From Apricaphanius iberus (Eukaryota; Chordata; Actinopteri; Cyprinodontiformes; Aphaniidae), in contig JAPXFQ010000925.1 in the NCBI GenBank assembly GCA_028564705.1, positions 62,001 through 126,000 of the forward strand: a stretch of 64,000 nucleotides of DNA, read 5' to 3'. Under the pieces are notes generated by a model. That model did no database searches and was not told the origin of the DNA. It saw nothing but the letters and a program-made list of their open reading frames with translations. The position numbers were made by a program, and so were the translations under genes. This document shows positions 24,701 to 34,309 of this stretch, one piece after another (the first letter of the stretch is position 1; each line of letters begins with the position of its first letter).

Positions 24701-27700
24701 TCTGGTACTGATGGAATCAGGTTGGGCTTCAACATCAGCTTTTCTCTCCTTTTTTTCATTTCCACTTGATCCAGTTGTGGATCAGCCAGAAGCAGAGTGG
24801 TTCCCAGCTGCTCTGAGTACAAGGTGTGTAAACTACAGATGAGGCCGTTTGGAAACATTGTCAGAGCATTTAGCTCTGCAGTATGAATCATGTGAATGTA
24901 CCGATGTGATTAGTCAGTTGGTAAGTCATCTTTATTCACATACAGTCACAGAGCGCTTTACAGATGCCAATAAAATACAGTAACGTTCCAGTTGCTTATT
25001 CTAAGCCTCTAGCAGCTTTCTAAAGCCTCATTCTGACCGCACTTTGCCGCGAGGCAGCAGGACGCTCAAAGTCAAGAAAGTGGCTGCTTGAGAATTAAAA
25101 CCCAGCTGTTTGCTCAATTTGCACCGTTGGCCTCGCAGCGCGTGCGCCAGGTCACGGCAGTACGTCAGTATGCCCACGTCACAGGCTGGCGGGGATTTCT
25201 CTGTTCTTAGTTATGGCAGATTGTGTCGAGAAAGGGGCTTTGCGTTATTTCATTAATAAGCAGTTCCCGGACCGGGCTTGGCTAGCGTAAGCTAACAAGA
25301 AAGTTGAAATAAAGTATTAAACTGTTTACCTGGCACTCCAATATCCTCCGATATCTTCCTCTTCCTGTCCTTATAAAAAGACGACGACGGGTCATAAAGC
25401 TCACGGTAGTTGCAAACCGCAATGATGAGTTTGTCCTCCACGTTGAAATGAATTTTACAGACTGGCCGATGTAGGGATAGATGACGTGATCAGTGATGAG
25501 AGTCACTGTTTGGTCGCTGCCTCGCGTCGGCTGCCCCAAAGTTAAATTTTCCCAACTTCATGCAGCAGCAGCCTGGGACGTCATGACGGATCATCAGAGC
25601 AGCACCCGCTGCCCTTACGGGCGCGATGAGCTGCTTGGCAGCTTGGCGCAGCTTGACTACCGCCGGCTGCATAGGTACCATAGACTTTGTATGTAATCGA
25701 GCTACACTGCTGCCTCGCGGCAAAGTGCGCTCTGAATGAGCCTTAAGGATTCTACAGGGACACCATCTGTCCACCATCAGCAGCTTGGGATCAGAACATG
25801 GGGCTTGATCAAGTTCAGTAATAATAATAATAATGCATCAAACTTACATAGGCCTATTTGGACACTCTAAGATGCTTTATTCCATTATTAATTCACTCTC
25901 GCATTCACACACTGGTGGAAACTAGCTAGGATTGTAGCCACAGCTGCCCTGGGGCAGACTGACAGAAGCCAGGCTGCCTTATTGGGCCATCGGCCCCTCT
26001 GGCCAACACCAGTAGGCGGTAGGTGAAGTGTCTTGCTCAAGGACACAACAACTGAGACGGATGGATCTGGGGCTCAAACCAGCAACCCCACGAACCCCTG
26101 ATCCACAGTCACCCACAGGAGGACTTGTCAGTGTTCAGTCACTCTGAACATTTAGCCAGCTAGCAGAGCGGAGAGCTGAGAAGAAGTGGGATACTGAAAA
26201 ACGTGTTTATAGCCCATCATAGCCTATATAGCACAATACAGGGGAGAAAATGTGATTTACTGCCAGCCATCCCAGTATTCTAAACACTGTGAACTGGTTC
26301 ATACTTAAACCATCCAGTTTCTTACTGGATCTAGTTGGTCTACTGGAACCAAGAAGCTGAAAACAGCCATCAACTAGCAGTCACACTTTAAATTTGACTA
26401 CAGAAATGATTGTCATCATTAATGGTTATATTCAGGTTCTGAAAAATAAAGTCATGAATAAAAATGGATATATTGCTCTTGAATATACTTACAATATTGT
26501 GAATAAATATTGTGATATTTTGACATATGGATATTTTCTTACCTCCCTATTAATAGTCATATCGGGACCTTTTTACATATTTAAAGTTGCATTCTGAAGG
26601 ATCTACTTACCTACCTACTTACTTAGTTAGTTAGTTTGTTAGTTAGTTACCATTAAGTGCTATGTAGCCCTGGATTCCACAACAGCAGGTAAAGCTGGCT
26701 CCATCCCTTTCTGCTTTGAAATCTCAGTTAAAGTCTCTTTTTTTATTCCTCAGCTAATTGTTAAACTCGACCAGTTTCCTTACATATGTACATGATGTTT
26801 TCTGTGCTTTCTTCCTTTGAATATTTGACCCATTTATCTTACTATTATGAACATTTTCGACTATTTAAAGCACTTTGTCTGACTCCCATGCCGCCTTTAA
26901 ATATACTTTAGAAATAAAAGGGTATGGTGTAAATATTCATAGCTATCTAAGTTTATAATGCTTTAAAATGATAGTGAGTTTCATTCCTATGATAAAAGGC
27001 TGGTGCTCCGCAACATCTGTTATTCTTCCTAAGTCCCGCCTTCCTCCTATAGACTCCTATACATCCCACACTCACTGCTGAATTCCTTTAGCCAATAGAA
27101 TTCCAGTTTCCTCCTGGTTGGCTGTAAATCAGCTTCTATGAGCATGAACCTGTTCAGTCGCCATATTGGAAGAAAGAATCAGTCATGGAGAAGTGGCTCA
27201 GCTCTGAATGTCCAGAACTCATTCCAACCTGCTGATGCTGGGCAGCACAGCTGATTTCCTCTTTGACCTGATGGGACAGCACATGTGGGACATGTGGACA
27301 GTTGTTCAGAGGGGGGGCAGTTTTGGGAGGGGCCTTGACAAATAATATGTTATACCTGTGGGTTCGTTTACATCTGACAGAAGATATTGCTCTCATACAG
27401 ACACATCATCAGTCAAAATGGACATTGTATCATGAAATCATTCACTTTAATCACCATATATCTGATTAGAAATGTTCATTTGTTCGTTGTTCTTTCTCTA
27501 CTTCTAATACCCAGTAAAACAGAGCATTTATTGCCCTAACCCAGATGGACCAACAGTTTGTTCTACCAGGTTCTGGACCAGTCAGTGTTGTGCTGGTAGA
27601 CAAAGATCCAGTTTAGATGTGAGCTGCTAACTGGTTTCTAATGGCTGGTTTGACTTCATCCGACCTGATTGGTTCAGTTTGTTTCTCTCCCAGCCTGGCT

Positions 27701-30700
27701 AGATTTTAACGTGAGCGTTTTGTCTTACAGGAAGGCGGAGAGACAGTCGAAACATGATGAGATCCGGAGAAAGTATGGTACGTTTTAACGTTGGGTTAAT
27801 ATTGTGTGTTATTGAATATTATTTAACCCCTCATTGTTAAAGTGTCCTCCTCACCCTGTTGTATTTGTCATTGCTACACCTCAACTATAAGAGACTGAAT
27901 CTAAACAACTGCCCACATGTTAGGATTACTAGCATTTTATTGCATGAAAAGTGTTTCCTGTAGTTGTTGACCAGGTTGGCACTGCAGCAGGGATTCTGGG
28001 ATTCCTGCTCCTCTCCTCCATACAGGTCTTCTCCACTTAAAAAACTTTGTTCAGAATCTCTAATAAAAAAATGTAGGCTTATTACGTTTCAGATCTGTAA
28101 AACCTTGATTACACACAGCTGCATGTTATTTCCAAATTACAACAAATTCCAAACTAAATCCGTCTCTCTCTAGAAATGTCTCAGGTGATTTTATATCATA
28201 TATAACATTTTATATCAGGTGATTTTGGATCATATCTGCCACCTAGACATAAACTTTCTGGCATAAACTATCTATGAAAAGTTCCTGGTTAATATTCTGC
28301 ATAGGCTTAAACTGCTGGATATGGGGCGTTCCCATGGACTATACATAGATGGGCGGAGCCTATGAGATGTCACCCGTAGGTTTCTGAAGAATTGAACTGA
28401 AGCCAACTGGGCGATCCCCAGCACCGCCATCTTGGCTGTCTCACATGCCTCGTCACACCTGGAAAATGGAGAAAACATGAGCAAAGAGGTGGAGCTGTGA
28501 GGGTGGGGTGGATGATTGACACTCTGGGCCGATGTAGCTATCAGCTAACTGAAGCTAACGGAGATTAGCAGGCGCTTTTAGCTAGAAAACTGCTGTTGAG
28601 CGACTCTGCTACCCCTCGACCTTCTAGCAAGATCCTATAATTTTGTCCAATAAAAGCATGAAGCCTTGTTAATCCATAACTTGTAGTAATGCTATGTGAA
28701 TTTTCAATTAAAAAACTTTTGAGTTCTCAACATGTAAAGACGAAAATTGATCATTTCAACCTATATTTGTCCAAACAGCATAATCTTAACTGCAAAGCAC
28801 AAACATGATTTTATTTACCTAAAAGAAAAAGGAGCATGGCCTTCTTGGATGGTCTGTTGGTGCAATCAATAGCACAGCAGCCATCTTTGTCCATTAAGTG
28901 CACGATTAACATAAATGATGACTGCAGACACAACCCTTAATACTCTGCTGAGGACATCAGAGGGACAGCTCATGTTTAGGAGACAAATTCAGACTGAGAT
29001 GGTTTGGATGTGTTCAGACATGAGGATCATATCAGTAGGATGCTAAGGATGGAGCCAGCACACACAGAGGAATACCAACAAGGAGCTTTGTGGATGAGAG
29101 TGGACATGAAGTTAGTTGGTTTGAGGGTAGAGGACGCTGAGGATGGGACAAAATGGTGACAGCTGATCGGCTGTGGTGAGCCCTCTAGGGAAAAGTCCAA
29201 ACAAAAGACCATTGACCTGGCGAGTGCACGGAAAGGTAGGCGTGGCTTCAAGACCAATCAGAAAGGGGGGGGGGGGTTGGGTCGTTTGTGGCTGTGTCTC
29301 TGGTTTCATTTTCCTCTGAGCAGCTACCAATCAGCATGAAGCAGCTTTATTTCTACCTAAAAACTGTTCCTCACTTGTTTTAACAAAGTACTTTGGACCC
29401 AGAGGGGAGGCCTTATGGACCGCTCCAGAACATTTTAAAGGGATATGGTAATGGAAATCCCAGCCAGCTTTGACTTTTGTCTTCTGTTTTACAGGTTTGT
29501 TATAAAGTGTAGCACAGTGTGTGCTGCTCACTGTGTCAGCAGGTACAAGAGAAATCAATGATTTATTGATTGGAATTAAAATGAAGCCCAAACAGATTCA
29601 GTTTTATAAAGCTCCCTTTTTAGGTAATAGTCCCAACAAGGAGCTTTATGGATGAGAGAGGACGTGAAGTTAGTTAGTGTGAGGGTAGAGGATGCTGAGG
29701 ATGGGACAAAATGGTGACAGCTGATTGGCTGTGGTAAGCCCTGAAAGGAAAAGTCCAAACAAAAGAAGAATCCCCACTTTTACAGTAGCTGATCATTTGG
29801 ACAAAAAATTATCCACATATTACACTTAAAAAGGAAAGAATTGCCTTAAAGTTCTCCTTCACTGTTGTTTTTATTAATTTTTCAGTGTTCTCTGGTATGA
29901 AAGAATGCTGTCTGCGTCGGTTTCTGTAAAAAAATAAATAATTCCCAGTCTGTTTCAGTTTATGCCAGTTCAGTGTGGGAGTGGTCCTGGAGACTCGACA
30001 AGATCTGGGGAACTTGCTCTGTAAGATTAATAACATGCAAGTTTCTGTATTCTGATTGGCTAACTGCAACACCACTCTTACACTGTCTCTGTTTACTAAA
30101 ATCAGTAACACGAGGCAAAAATGGTGCCCGTACTTTTATGCTTAGATGGAGTTTACCAGTTTAGGCAGCATTACTAAACGAGACCGTAGTCTGACATGCT
30201 TCTGGCCACAGAAGGACTCCACCACCACAGCTACCACAGTTAAAGTCTTCAGGACGCCACACGCTGCAGGCAGACAGGTATTCGGCTCCAGGGTCTCCCT
30301 TTTTGCTATGAGTTACTCCTTGATAGTTTATTGTCCTCCGCTTAGCAGTATGCTTAAATACAGCAAGTTGTCTCGTCTAATTTGAGCTCATAGTCTGTTC
30401 AGAACGAGCGCCCCTGCTGCACCCCCCTCACACACACACACCGCTGACGAGCAAGGAGAGCTAACGGCGGCTACATACAACCGAGCGATTTAACCAGCGG
30501 CGGATTCATCTGCTGATATTATAATTCATGGTTTGAAGCGTAGGTTACGTTTGAGGATAGTTAAAAAACATCTCTGAGTGGATCTGGTCAAAAAAGTTAG
30601 CTGTTAGCCGAGGTAGTACATTTCATTGTCATGACGCATTTTAACACAATACTTGAAAAGTAAAACACTAGTTACAGCCTTGGAGCTGGTGTTCCACCAT

Positions 30701-32858
30701 TATGACGGTACAGATCCTTCTTTTAATTTCAACCTCAAAGCAAAATCAGTACTGTAAGGTCCGTAGCCTCTAGCAGCTGCAAGAAGCTCGGCTTTCACCT
30801 TGCCAAAGACGACGTTCCTGTGGGCGGTCCAAAGCTAGGTAGGCGAAGCCATGAATGCTAAGTTAGCATTATGATGTCTGGTTGTTGGGCTTTTTCAAAC
30901 TCGGCCGTTTTCTGGTCTCTTTTCTTTATGTAACTGATTGAGGAATTGGAGTTTGTATAAAATGTTCATAGGCAGAATGCGTTTAGAACACAGAGTGACT
31001 GATTTTAATAAAAGAAAACTCCGTTTTTCAAGATTTTCAGTAAAGGAGAACTTTAAACATTTTTTCCTGTTTACCTTTTATCTTATGGCTTCTTGTTAAT
31101 TGTTCCCTTTCAAATAACTGGTGAAGTGTTTATTCAGATGTTGAACAGCAAGAAAAAATATTCACCCAAAACCAACCATTCATTGTCCATAATCTGAGGG
31201 GGAAGGAAATCAAAAAATGGAATAAAAAACTTTAAAAGTATTTTCAAGTGAGACCATAGATCCAATAAGAGGTAGTAATTGTGGTCATCATGTGTTGTTG
31301 ATCCACATCCATGGTTAGGATGGAAGCTTCTCTCACTCATCCACTTTTTCTGAGCTTCTTTATTTACTACATGCTGTTCATATTCATCTCACTTATTTAC
31401 CTTCATTTGGTGGTTGGCAATATAAAAGGTATAAGGTAGAAATCATATCAAGTTTGGCCAAAGGTAGAGGTTTTAAATATACCGTGATTATGCATTTGAT
31501 GATGTCATCAAGCTGTGTCTCCGTACCTTGTACCAGGTACGTAAGGGAGATAAATACTGATGTTCAATGTTTGTCTTTACACTAGATATTGTAAGTTTAA
31601 AATTTGTTGTGTTTGATTAAACAGAAAAGAATATATATGCAGGTTTGCTTTAGTGTGATCTTAAATTAAAAGTCACCAGGGAAGCAGACAATTTTGAACT
31701 TTATTTTTATAACATTTAACTTTACTTAAAATTTCTTCTGTTTTTATGTTGTGCGAATTTTTCTGTTTCATTATTTTGGAAAAAGAATATTTTTTAAATG
31801 CATTTTGCATACAATACATTGTCTTTGAGTGGGAGTTTAAATCTTTTGGAAATGTTTCTGCTGTAATGTATCTGATGAGTGAGAATGTTGATAAGCAATC
31901 ATTTTGACATATTTAAAGAAAAACGAATATATATCAATAAATATAATTATTAGATCCTTTGTGTTTTATCTGCATCCCTGCGCTGCATAGCATCATGTTC
32001 AGCAGCATTCAGGTCAGCTGTGTGGCACAAGGGAAACACCTAAAACCAGCAGGACAGTGGGCACAAAGGACCAGGGTTAGGAAACACTGCTTTAGATTAG
32101 ATTACATTATAGATTTGAATTCATATCACCCAGCTCTAGCTTCATTATTATGCAGTCTTTATTATCTCCAATCTTGGGGTTACAGCCAATCAGCACCAAG
32201 CAAAATGAGCAGTGATCTTTCATTGGGTAAACTGCAAACACCAGCCAATGAGGAGCCTAATTCTCCTCCCCTTCCTGTCGGCCCATTGGTCCTGAATCAC
32301 ACATATGTTGTACCTGAATTTAAATAACTAATGATGTGTGTTTTAACTGTTTGTCAAATGATTTTGGATTTGTTTGACTTAAAAAAATTGCAATTAAAAT
32401 GCCTACATATCAGAAGTTGCATATATGAAGTCACGGAGCTAACGCTAGCTAACGCTAGCTAGCACTAGCTAGCACTAGCTATCACTAAAACCCTCCCAGA
32501 GACCTTGTAGAGCTTCTCCTCCATGCTGGCTCTCACTGACCGACTGTTTCTACATCAGCATAGCTGCTGCTTTCCACATGCTCAGGTTCATAGAGGTTTT
32601 CTCCATGTTTAACGCTCATTCCTTTATTCTAGAGGAACGATGCAAATCATAGCCATTTCTCTCCCTCCTCTTCAGTTATAGTCCAATAAGTGTTGGCAGT
32701 AGGGGACCATGGACAGGAAGTGGAAGGGCGGGGCTTAGGCTCCCCATTATGTGCCGAGTATCATCATACAAACATATCTGTATCTTCTTTTAAATGTTTT
32801 AGATGTGATATATGAAAAACTTCTGGAAAATGCCAGATGTTCTGTGAATAACTTCTGC

Positions 32859-32899
<41 letters not shown>

Positions 32900-32949
32900 G
32901 CCTGATGGGGGACTCGGACCATCCGTACAGCAAGTTTGAAAACGAGTGA
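9128..32949 (+). CDS. pttg1ip: PTTG1-interacting protein family (PBF-like) type I membrane protein, 7 exons
   Basis: Joining 9128-9251, 10158-10204, 10773-10881, 13020-13125, 14212-14277, 27731-27777 and 32900-32949 gives 549 bases: 182 residues plus stop, close to the 180 of human PTTG1IP. All introns are GT-AG and phases match throughout. Residues 1-34 form a signal peptide. Residues 43-92 are a PSI-like cysteine domain (C43, 49, 52, 58, 61, 67, 82, 92) with the family hallmarks DYPVT, LPPASLC and ARWGVCW, and an N66-C-S sequon. About 96-116 is the membrane span, followed by seven cysteines (117-123). The cytosolic tail is charged and helical and ends with a YSKFEN motif, like the tyrosine sorting signal of the family. 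Family members bind securin (PTTG1) and shuttle between membranes and nucleus. The neighbouring cdk14 suggests it may be the paralogue that lies beside CDK14 in other vertebrates (PTTG1IP2-like). Which paralogue is uncertain; the family call is firm. Confidence 0.93.
9419..9637 (+). repeat. 28-bp minisatellite in pttg1ip intron 1
   Basis: About 7.6 copies of a 28-base unit beginning ATCTGCTTTCTGAT and ending GATCCAG or GACCCAG. The left copies carry TTATTT and the right ones TGATTT at the centre. This shows stepwise expansion of one variant. Confidence 0.93.
10158..10204 (+). CDS. pttg1ip: pttg1ip exon 2 (residues 42-57)
   Basis: Acceptor TTTTCAG precedes AGTGTTCC. The exon encodes the first PSI cysteines (C43, C49, C52) and ends in phase 0 at AAG|GTGGGT. 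Confidence 0.88.
10214..10234 (+). repeat. (AC)n microsatellite
   Basis: Dinucleotide run about 10 bases after exon 2, in intron 2. A (CAGT)n run at 10687-10706 lies in the same intron. Confidence 0.9.
10773..10881 (+). CDS. pttg1ip: pttg1ip exon 3 (residues 58-93)
   Basis: Acceptor CCCCAG, donor GTGAGT, phase 1 end. It encodes the most conserved part of the ectodomain, CLWC through DYPVT, LPPASLC and RWGVCW. Confidence 0.93.
11616..11700 (-). repeat. 10-bp tandem array of CCAAT pentamers in pttg1ip intron 3
   Basis: Nine ATTGG pentamers (CCAAT on the - strand) lie at exact 10-base spacing, separated by CCCTG or CTCTT. Two 10-base unit types alternate irregularly. Confidence 0.9.
11711..12722. 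other. Intron 3 of pttg1ip, no gene seen
   Basis: Unique-looking intronic sequence. The ORF at 11687-12052 has no family resemblance and no splice signals. Nothing else recognised. Confidence 0.5.
12723..12776 (+). repeat. (GT)n microsatellite
   Basis: Long GT run with GTAT interruptions at its right end, in pttg1ip intron 3. Confidence 0.95.
13020..13125 (+). CDS. pttg1ip: pttg1ip exon 4 (residues 94-128): membrane span and Cys run
   Basis: Acceptor CTTTCTCAG, donor GTAAGG. The exon encodes NFEALII, the hydrophobic span and seven consecutive TGC cysteine codons (13088-13108), then a basic stop-transfer. The TGC run is a triplet repeat under coding constraint, since the family keeps a poly-Cys here. 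Confidence 0.93.
13126..14211. other. Intron 4 of pttg1ip, no gene seen
   Basis: No recognisable element. Short ORFs here lack domains. Confidence 0.5.
14212..14277 (+). CDS. pttg1ip: pttg1ip exon 5 (residues 129-150)
   Basis: Acceptor TATCTGCAG. Encodes PDRED and an Arg/Glu-rich helical tail. Donor GTAAG follows GAACG. Phase 2 end. Confidence 0.88.
14675..15031. mobile_element. Small nonautonomous hAT-like element with 8-bp target duplication
   Basis: AGTATCTA occurs at 14667-14674 and again at 15032-15039, bracketing 357 bases. The right end reads GAATCGATACCCATCCCTAG, typical of hAT-like termini; the left end is more degenerate. Several ATCGATTC motifs lie near both ends. Confidence 0.55.
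15470..15829 (-). pseudogene. hAT transposase, C-terminal dimerisation domain (split from the rest)
   Basis: On the - strand it encodes the hAT C-terminal signature ([19 protein letters not shown], then [20 protein letters not shown] and VCHVHQDR), in two overlapping frames, so there is a frameshift near 15600. The upstream part of the gene lies at 17325-19059; a 1495-base element separates them. The family resembles TTF/DUF4371-type hAT transposases. Inactive. Confidence 0.85.
15830..17324. mobile_element. Nonautonomous hAT element nested in a hAT transposase gene
   Basis: Termini are TAGGGCTGCAGC and GCTGCAGCCCTA, perfect inverted repeats. The 8-base duplication ATTTGGAT flanks it at 15822-15829 and 17325-17332. 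Next to the left end are several ATCGATT(C/A) subterminal motifs. Removing the element rejoins the transposase reading direction on the - strand. No transposase ORF inside, so it was mobilised in trans. Confidence 0.9.
17325..18800 (-). pseudogene. hAT (TTF/DUF4371-type) transposase, N-terminal and central parts
   Basis: Fragments in order on the - strand: a TTF-like YPWLHYS region near 18700-18750; 18265-18459 ([20 protein letters not shown]); 17848-18090 ([10 protein letters not shown] and LCPTRWTVR); 17445-17873; and 17299-17676 (RRLPKRYT and VDQYPEMNR). Successive pieces are in different frames with overlaps, so several frameshifts have broken the gene. The catalytic domain of hAT enzymes spans these pieces and the C-terminal part at 15470-15829. 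A pseudogene within pttg1ip intron 5, antisense to the host gene. Confidence 0.8.
19015..19059 (-). pseudogene. Candidate first coding exon of the hAT transposase
   Basis: An ATG on the - strand at 19059 opens 15 codons (MPDTSAVKG...) ending at AAG|GTGAGG, a good splice donor. Position and strand fit the transposase remnant to its left. Inference from context only. Confidence 0.4.
19833..20468. mobile_element. Nonautonomous hAT element, 636 bp
   Basis: Perfect 8-base duplication CTAATAGT at 19825-19832 and 20469-20476. Ends are TAGTGTCGGGCAT and ATTCTCAACACTG, an imperfect inverted repeat. GTAAC/GTTAC motifs are enriched just inside both ends, as in common fish hAT families. Noncoding. Confidence 0.87.
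20477..21514. other. pttg1ip intron 5 stretch, no gene seen
   Basis: Contains text reminiscent of dispersed repeats (CTCTTAGCCAATCAGAGG around 21180) but I could not define ends or family. Confidence 0.4.
21515..22050 (-). repeat. Probable retroelement-derived repeat
   Basis: Begins with AATAGAATAGAATAATC and TTTATTTGTCCCAC, a phrase common in fish interspersed repeats, followed by A-rich runs and a GC-richer core. The 173-codon - strand ORF here shows no domain. Class not determined. Confidence 0.4.
22510..23755 (-). mobile_element. Tc1-like transposon remnant with a small insertion
   Basis: On the - strand the N-terminal helix-turn-helix of a Tc1 transposase is readable at 23570-23385 ([20 protein letters not shown]). 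Downstream text at 22560-23035 matches the catalytic half of the same family, as compared with the second copy at 34310-35275. Roughly 23041-23283 has no counterpart in the other copy and is probably an insertion. Frames are broken. Confidence 0.75.
23756..25020. other. pttg1ip intron 5 stretch, no gene seen
   Basis: Ordinary intronic sequence; no recognisable element. Confidence 0.45.
25024..25743. mobile_element. TAA-target MITE (PIF/Harbinger-like), 720 bp
   Basis: TAA flanks both sides (25021-25023 and 25744-25746). The 37-base terminal inverted repeats differ at about four positions; both contain CGCACTTTGCCGCGAGGCAG. A second, shorter relative is at 33464-33979. Noncoding. The superfamily is inferred from TSD and architecture. 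Confidence 0.8.
25805..26125 (-). repeat. SINE-like dispersed repeat
   Basis: An (AAT)n run is followed by phrases widespread in fish repeats (CTGCCCTGGGGCAGACTGAC, GTGAAGTGTCTTGCTCAAGG). On the - strand GGTTTGAGCCCC resembles a pol III box B. Family name not assigned. Confidence 0.55.
26126..27730. other. pttg1ip intron 5, right part, no gene seen
   Basis: Includes a short irregular tetranucleotide tract near 26605-26650 and otherwise no element I can name. Confidence 0.4.
27731..27777 (+). CDS. pttg1ip: pttg1ip exon 6 (residues 151-166)
   Basis: Acceptor TCTTACAG, donor GTACGT. Encodes [15 protein letters not shown], matching the conserved basic tail of the family. The preceding intron is 13.4 kb, lengthened by transposons. 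Confidence 0.92.
27778..28970. other. pttg1ip intron 6, left part
   Basis: No gene seen. Around 28310-28480 the text resembles a dispersed fish repeat, but I have no second copy in this window to define it. Confidence 0.4.
28975..29195 (+). pseudogene. LINE ORF2 C-terminal fragment and tail
   Basis: In shifting frames the + strand reads RLRWFGCV, then [17 protein letters not shown] and QLIGCGEP, the end of many RTE-type fish LINE ORFs. It closes with a GCTGTGGTGAGCCC tail. 5' truncated and frameshifted. A second, shorter copy of the same tail is at 29615-29760 in the same orientation. Confidence 0.65.
29615..29760 (+). repeat. Second copy of the LINE tail
   Basis: Shares CAACAAGGAGCTTT, GGATGAGAG, GAGGGTAGAGGA and GGGACAAAATGGTGACAGCT with 29068-29195. 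More strongly 5' truncated. Confidence 0.7.
29850..31052. mobile_element. TTAA-target DNA element (piggyBac/Kolobok-like), 1203 bp
   Basis: Ends are AGTTCTCCTTCACTG and CAGTAAAGGAGAACT, inverted repeats with one mismatch in 15. TTAA flanks both sides (29846-29849, 31053-31056). No transposase frame inside. TTAA duplication is typical of piggyBac and Kolobok; I cannot decide between them. Confidence 0.75.
31053..32329. other. pttg1ip intron 6, right part, no gene seen
   Basis: A/T-rich, no recognised element. Confidence 0.4.
32330..32747 (-). repeat. Dispersed repeat, inverted relative of 5690-6190
   Basis: Contains the reverse complement of the interior of 5690-6060, including a GCTAGC-rich tract (32440-32480), and ends with a TTAGGCTCCCCAT segment. 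Lies just before the last pttg1ip exon. Confidence 0.6.
32863..32896 (+). repeat. (TG)17 forming the pttg1ip exon 7 splice acceptor
   Basis: Seventeen perfect TG units run directly into CAG|GCC of exon 7. They occupy the place of the usual polypyrimidine tract. Confidence 0.93.
32900..32949 (+). CDS. pttg1ip: pttg1ip exon 7 (residues 167-182) and stop
   Basis: Encodes the C-terminal [16 protein letters not shown] and TGA, matching the conserved family ending (GL...Y-x-(R/K)-FEN). Confidence 0.93.
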
Positions 32950-33259
32950 AGCAGCTGAGAAGAGCTGCTCTCATCCCTTCACTTTTAGCTTGAATCGCTG
33001 CCTTTTCTCTCCTAATGTTGATGCTGCAGACTGGACAGACCCATCCCCACCCAATCACAGCCTCCACCTCCCAGCGCTCCCCTGACTGAGAGTGCTCTGA
33101 TTGGGTGGAGCTTTGGGTTTTTCTGAGGTGACTCTGTTTCTGTCCAGATGAATGTGGGGCTTGTTTTTAAACGTTCTCCTTGTTTCTTGTTCAGGAATAT
33201 TTCCTTTTTTAGATGGCCTATCTTCACATCAGTCTTTGCACTTTGTACTTAAGTCAATT

Positions 33260-33323
33260 AATAAATTACACAATTTTGATTGCAATAATGGCGTGTTCAC
33301 ATAAAGAGAGGTTGTGTAATAAA
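33260..33323 (+). terminator. Candidate pttg1ip polyadenylation signals
   Basis: AATAAA occurs at 33260-33265 and 33318-33323. The second is followed at once by TGTGTTGGTGG, a GU-rich downstream element. This gives a 3'UTR of about 0.3-0.4 kb. Confidence 0.55.
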
Positions 33324-33463
33324 TGTGTTGGTGGTTTTCTTTTCTGTGAGCAGTTAGCAGAGCAGGGAAAGGTCACCTGTCCTCCACCTGTCCTCCACCT
33401 GTCCTCCACCTGTTAGCTCATCCAGGTGACTGCTGCTCCAGAAAATGTTGCTAGGAAGTGTAA

Positions 33464-33979
33464 AGGTACGTTCAGACCGTCCAGCCCATCCAGGCAGATG
33501 AAACAAACAGAGGAAAGTGGATGTTTTAAATGAAACCCGGCTGCTTTCAGACTAGTAATCCACGTCGGCGCGTGAAGTCAGTTAGTCAGCAGGTGAGGAG
33601 GGATTTCTCTCTGCTCCACTCCACCTGCTAATGCATACTTAGTACTGTAGTAGCCCTAACCAGGTTTGGTTAGCGCTAACTAACATAACTAGAGAGTAAC
33701 AAAGTAAACATTGAACTGCTAACCTGACACTCTACGTTATCACCTCCTGTTCTGTCTGTCCCACCCTGCCGCTACAGCCGGGTATCACCCCCGCATTGAG
33801 TACCTCTAACCAGAATCTTGTTGCTGATTGGTTGCTACCCAATTATCCTGACTTCACGCAGAAGCGCATGGACACGCTGATGTCCGCTGCAATGACAGCT
33901 TGCTGCGTAGCTACCAGAGACTTTGCATGTAATGTAGCTGCCGTGCTGCCTGGACACACAGGGCGCTCTGAACGTGCCT
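33464..33979. mobile_element. TAA-target MITE, shorter relative of 25024-25743
   Basis: TAA flanks at 33461-33463 and 33980-33982. Ends are AGGTACGTTCAGACCG and its near-complement (CGCTCTGAACGTGCCT). Interior phrases such as the TTGGTTAGCG/GCTAAC block and CCTCTAACCAG parallel the larger member. Confidence 0.72.
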
Positions 33980-34309
33980 TAAAGCTTCCAGCCGTGGATT
34001 CAGGTTTCTGTTCTGCCTCCCAGCATATTCATAGAAAGCTGAGTGGAAGGAAAAAATCTACTTGCACAAAGTTAACCTCACCCTTCTGTGGAGGATGGAG
34101 CCTACAAGTGGCTCCGTCCTCATATCACACCTCTTGAAGCACATCCTTCTTACCTGGGCTGAGCAGAACCAGAACCAGACCTCCAATCTTCAGATGAAAG
34201 TGAAGTTTGCATTTCCTTGGGACATCATGGTCCCATAATCTGGTGGAAGAGGGGAGAGGACCAGATTCCATGTAGCTAGATCTGGGTCACCGTGGTATCT
34301 GCTGGTTCT

